Part shown: piece by piece, positions 2,662 through 5,277 of the stretch | How the letters are laid out: every line of letters begins with the position of its first letter | How positions within the stretch are numbered: the stretch's first letter is position 1 | NCBI GenBank assembly: GCA_021779795.1 | Contig: JAJXZZ010000244.1 | Location: forward strand, 1 to 5,277 | Length of the DNA: 5,277 bases | From: Acidobacteriota bacterium | Lineage (GTDB): Bacteria > Acidobacteriota > Vicinamibacteria > Vicinamibacterales > Fen-181 | Reading direction: 5' to 3' | Notes under the pieces: generated by a model | Databases searched by the model: none | What the model was told of the DNA's origin: nothing | Seen by the model: the letters and a program-made list of their open reading frames with translations, nothing else | Position numbers and translations under genes: made by a program

Positions 2662-5277
2662 CTACCGCGTCTCGATGCCCTTGGCGATGTCCACCTTCAG
2701 CTTCTGCGTCTGCTTCGTCTTGCCGTGCGTGAGCGTCAGCTCGTACTCGCCGGGGCGCATGAACTTGTCGCCCTCGCCGCCGTACGCGGTCAGGTACTGC
2801 TGCCCCATCCGCAGGTTCCACGTGACGCGGCCGAAGCCCGGCGTCCCCGGCGCCGTGAACGTGGCCACCGGTTCCTTGACGTCGTTGGTGATCGTGATCG
2901 TGACCGGGTCGCCCGTGTACGCCTTCACGTAGAAGTTGATGATCGCCCCCTCGGGCGGGTTCTCCCCGCGGTAGATGCCCGTCGTGCCTTCGTCCTCCAC
3001 CCAGCCGGGCAGCAGGTTGGTGCCGAAGGCCGGGCGCGGCGCGAAGAGGTACGCATCCTGCCCCTCGATCTCGGACGTCAGGTGCTCCAGCGGCTGGATG
3101 TCGTCCACGACGTACAGGCTGCGGCCGTGCGTCGCGATGACCAGGTCGTGGTCGCGGGGCTGGATGACGAGATCGTCCACGGCGACGGTGGGCAGGCCGG
3201 GGTACTTCGCCCAGGTCGCGCCGCGATCGGCGCTGACGTAGAGGCCGAACTCCGTGCCGGCGAACAGGAGGTCCCTGTTGACCGGGTCCTCGCGCAGTAC
3301 CTTCAGCGGCGTGTCGGCGGGGAACCCGGCGGCGAGGCTCTGCCAGGTCCGGCCGCCGTCGGCCGTCCGGTAGGCGAGCGGCGCGTAGTGGCCGGACCGG
3401 TGCGCGTCCACGACGAGGTAGGCCACCTGGGCGTCGAAGTGGCTGGCCTCGACGCGCGTCATCCACTGGCCCTTGGCCGCGGCCGGCAGGTTCGGCGTCA
3501 GGTCGGTCCACTTCCCGCCGTCGTCTTCGGTCACCCAGAGCTTCCCGTCGTCGGTGCCGGCCCAGATCATCCCGGCCTTGACCGGCGACTCGGCCAGCGT
3601 GTAGACGACGCCGTAGGTTTCGGCGCCGCTGCCGCTGGCGAGGATGCGCTGGACGTTCTGCGTGGTGAGGTCGGGGCTGATCGCGCGCCAGTGCTCACCG
3701 CGGTCGGTCAGCTCGAAGACCCGGTTTCCGCCCAGGTACATCGTCCCCTTGGCGTGCGCGCTCGGGATGAGCGGCGAGTTCCAGTTGAACCGGAACGCGG
3801 GCTGCCCCTCGGGCGGCTGGGGCTGGAGCGGCTTGTACTGGCCGTTGCGGATGTCGAACCGGTAGAAGTCGGCCGACTGCGACTCGGTGTAGATCACGTT
3901 CGGGTCGGTCGCGTCGAACACGCACGAGAAGCCGTCGCCGCCGCCGATCATGATCCAGTCGCTGTTCAGGATGCCGGCCTTGGAGTAGGTGCGGCTCGGC
4001 CCCACCCAGTTCGAGTTGTCCTGCAGGCCGCCGCAGATCCGGTACGGCGTGCTGTCGTCGGTCGAGATCCGGTAGTACTCGCCGGCGGCCATCCGGTTCA
4101 GCAGGTCCCAGTGCTTGCCGCTGTCGTAGGACTGGTACGGCCCGCCGTCGGTGCCGAGCAGCACGCGCTTCGGGTTGCGCGGGTCGATGGCCATCGCGTG
4201 GCAGTCGGGGTGGACGTTCTTGAAGTAGTCCTCGCGGAACGTCTTCCCGCCGTCGTCGGAGACGTGCAGCATGAAGCCGAGGACGTAGACGCGCGAGTCG
4301 TTCTGCGGGTCCACGCGGATCTGGCTGAAGTAGAACGGGCGCGGATCGAGCGGGCTCATCCGCGTCCACGACTCGCCGGCATCGTCGGAGCGGAAGACGC
4401 CGCCGGCCTTGCTCTGGTTGTCGTCGATGTTCGCCGTGCCGCCGACGTAGCTCTGCACGACCGCGTAGACCACCTTCGGGTTCTTCGCGTAGACGGCGAG
4501 GCCGATGCGGCCGGTCTCGGCCGGCAGCCCCTTCTCGAGCTTCTTCCAGGTGGCGCCGCCGTCGGTGGACTTGAAGATGCCGCCGAGGTCCTTGCCGTCG
4601 GTGACGTCCGGCCCCGAGGCGAACGACCAGGGGGTGCGCATCCGCGCGTAGAGCACCGCGTAGAGGACGCCCGGGTCGGACGGGTCGATGGCCACGTCGC
4701 CGCAGCCGACCTTGTCGCGGTAAGCGGGAGGCGCCTGCAGCACGGCCTTCCAGGAGGCGCCGCCGTCGGTCGTCTTGTAGAGGCCGCGGTCGGGGCTGGG
4801 CGTCCAGAGGTCGCCCATCACCGCCACCCACGCCGTCTTCGGGTCCTTCGGATCGACGACGATGCGCGCGATCGTCTTGCTGAACGCGAGGCCGACGTTC
4901 TTCCACGTCGCCCCGCCGTCGGTGGAGAGGTAGACGCCGTCGCCCCACTGCGAGCTGTTGCGGTCGTTGGCCTCGCCGGTGCCGACCCAGACGGTCTTCG
5001 GGTCGGACGGGGCCACGGCCACGGCGCCCACCGCGGCGACGCGCTCCTTCTCGAAGACGGCGTCGAAGCTGGCGCCGTTGTCGCTGGTCTTCATCACGCC
5101 GCCGGTGCCGAGCCCGACGTAGAACGTGGAGCCCTCCTGCGGGTCGAAGGCGATGTCCGACACGCGGGCGCTCAGTCCGCCATAGACCGAAAATTCGTAG
5201 GCGCTGATCTTGACGATGGCGCGCTGGCCAAGCCAGACGTCGGCGCGATCCGAGGGCGACAGTCGCATCTCGATGCC
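2662..5277 (-). CDS. Sortilin/VPS10-type Asp-box beta-propeller protein, N-terminus off window and apparently chimeric
   Basis: The frame is open from the right edge to TAG 2664-2662. Numbering from the internal ATG at 5268 gives 868 residues. Asp boxes (S-x-D-x-G-x-T-W), the hallmark of BNR/sortilin-type propellers, recur: TSDNGASF (61-68), STDGGATW (115-122), TTDGGASW (166-173), STDGGATW (234-241), then SDDAGESW, SDDGGKTF, SYDSGKHW, TEDDGGKW, TADGGRTW and SADRGATW. GTGEANDRNSSQWGDG (96-111) and VIATHGRSLYVVDDI are conserved blocks of the exported 'glycosyl hydrolase' or VPS10-like proteins frequent in Acidobacteriota. The last 120 residues (ENPPEGAIINFYV to MRPGEYELTL) form a C-terminal beta domain resembling FlgD-type Ig modules. 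Such proteins are exported; their substrate is unknown, and the glycosidase name is not supported by known catalytic residues. Residues 1-36 do not belong to this family (see the separate entry), so 5268 is unlikely to be the true start. Confidence 0.85.
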   Translation of the reverse strand, partial: GIEMRLSPSDRADVWLGQRAIVKISAYEFSVYGGLSARVSDIAFDPQEGSTFYVGLGTGGVMKTSDNGASFDAVFEKERVAAVGAVAVAPSDPKTVWVGTGEANDRNSSQWGDGVYLSTDGGATWKNVGLAFSKTIARIVVDPKDPKTAWVAVMGDLWTPSPDRGLYKTTDGGASWKAVLQAPPAYRDKVGCGDVAIDPSDPGVLYAVLYARMRTPWSFASGPDVTDGKDLGGIFKSTDGGATWKKLEKGLPAETGRIGLAVYAKNPKVVYAVVQSYVGGTANIDDNQSKAGGVFRSDDAGESWTRMSPLDPRPFYFSQIRVDPQNDSRVYVLGFMLHVSDDGGKTFREDYFKNVHPDCHAMAIDPRNPKRVLLGTDGGPYQSYDSGKHWDLLNRMAAGEYYRISTDDSTPYRICGGLQDNSNWVGPSRTYSKAGILNSDWIMIGGGDGFSCVFDATDPNVIYTESQSADFYRFDIRNGQYKPLQPQPPEGQPAFRFNWNSPLIPSAHAKGTMYLGGNRVFELTDRGEHWRAISPDLTTQNVQRILASGSGAETYGVVYTLAESPVKAGMIWAGTDDGKLWVTEDDGGKWTDLTPNLPAAAKGQWMTRVEASHFDAQVAYLVVDAHRSGHYAPLAYRTADGGRTWQSLAAGFPADTPLKVLREDPVNRDLLFAGTEFGLYVSADRGATWAKYPGLPTVAVDDLVIQPRDHDLVIATHGRSLYVVDDIQPLEHLTSEIEGQDAYLFAPRPAFGTNLLPGWVEDEGTTGIYRGENPPEGAIINFYVKAYTGDPVTITITNDVKEPVATFTAPGTPGFGRVTWNLRMGQQYLTAYGGEGDKFMRPGEYELTLTHGKTKQTQKLKVDIAKGIETR
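5161..5277 (-). other. HlyD-type periplasmic adaptor fragment fused in frame to the propeller protein
   Basis: The edge codons, reading leftwards from 5277, encode GIEMRLSPSDRADVWLGQRA and then IVKISAYEFSVYGGLSARV. This matches my memory of the C-terminal region of HlyD-family adaptors of type I secretion, where the order is a P-x-D strand, then xGQxAxVKxxAYDFxxYGGLxxxV. A normal propeller protein of this family has a signal peptide and a W-x-x-I-G-P-x-x-x-GGR stretch here. The join falls within GGLSARVSDIAFDP, where the two families resemble each other. Seven of these 39 codons end in A or T (CGA, GAT, CTT, GAA, TTT, TAT, GGA), unlike the following gene. It may be a gene fusion or an assembly join. 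Confidence 0.7.

Noticed and set aside
2225..3511. Long open frame on the - strand, out of frame with the propeller gene
   Set aside because: Its translation is low-complexity Arg/Gly/Pro/Ala sequence, typical of an unused frame in GC-rich DNA, and it overlaps well-supported genes on both strands.
4546..4926. Repeated GCCGCCGTCGGT-like DNA, considered as a repeat array
   Set aside because: The similar stretches coincide exactly with Asp-box codons (4546-4569, 4750-4773, 4903-4926); they reflect protein repeats, not a DNA element.
3695..4948. Second long - strand frame inside the propeller gene
   Set aside because: It is Arg-rich and repetitive, mirroring the Asp-box codons in a shifted frame; the correct frame carries clear family motifs.
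1..5277. Mobile element, CRISPR array, tRNA or rRNA
   Set aside because: No transposase motif, evenly spaced repeats, tRNA-like folding or rRNA-like sequence was seen on either strand.

Overview
The window is very GC-rich, with genes whose third codon positions are nearly all G or C. It looks like chromosomal DNA of an Acidobacteriota bacterium, possibly of the Vicinamibacteria type, although there is no rRNA or marker gene to prove it. The lineage inference rests on three things: a large Asp-box beta-propeller protein of the type abundant in that phylum, a small secreted protein with a VPF.F...LPAGEY core, and a small membrane-anchored protein ending in C..SLFPH.G..PCWY. I recall the last two mainly from acidobacterial genomes.

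Layout. On the + strand, positions 1-360 hold the C-terminal part of a class A beta-lactamase-like serine hydrolase. A 95-residue protein of unknown function (380-667) follows after only 19 bases and is probably cotranscribed. Next come a lipoprotein with a BamE-like segment and a PH-like C-terminal half (773-1558), and a 167-base intergenic stretch rich in candidate regulatory structure. A small Sec-exported protein (1726-2139), a strong UUCG-capped hairpin (2163-2190) and the small anchored protein (2264-2557) complete the + strand genes. A long inverted repeat (2610-2645) separates these from the convergent - strand gene (2662 to the right edge), which encodes the C-terminal and central parts of a sortilin/VPS10-type Asp-box propeller protein.

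Most of the products are predicted to be exported or membrane-attached (serine hydrolase, lipoprotein, secreted small protein, anchored small protein, propeller protein). No shared pathway is evident, and the region reads as ordinary cell-envelope gene content without mobile elements, CRISPR or RNA genes.

The most unusual feature is at the right edge. The first 36-39 codons of the open - strand frame do not look like the start of a propeller protein. They resemble the C-terminal region of an HlyD-type periplasmic adaptor of type I secretion, joined in frame to the propeller at a shared GG...RVSDI-like stretch. Codon use changes at the same place: 7 of the 39 edge codons end in A or T, whereas the 107 codons after the last of these contain none. 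This is either a real chimeric gene or a chimeric assembly join, and the window alone cannot decide between them.
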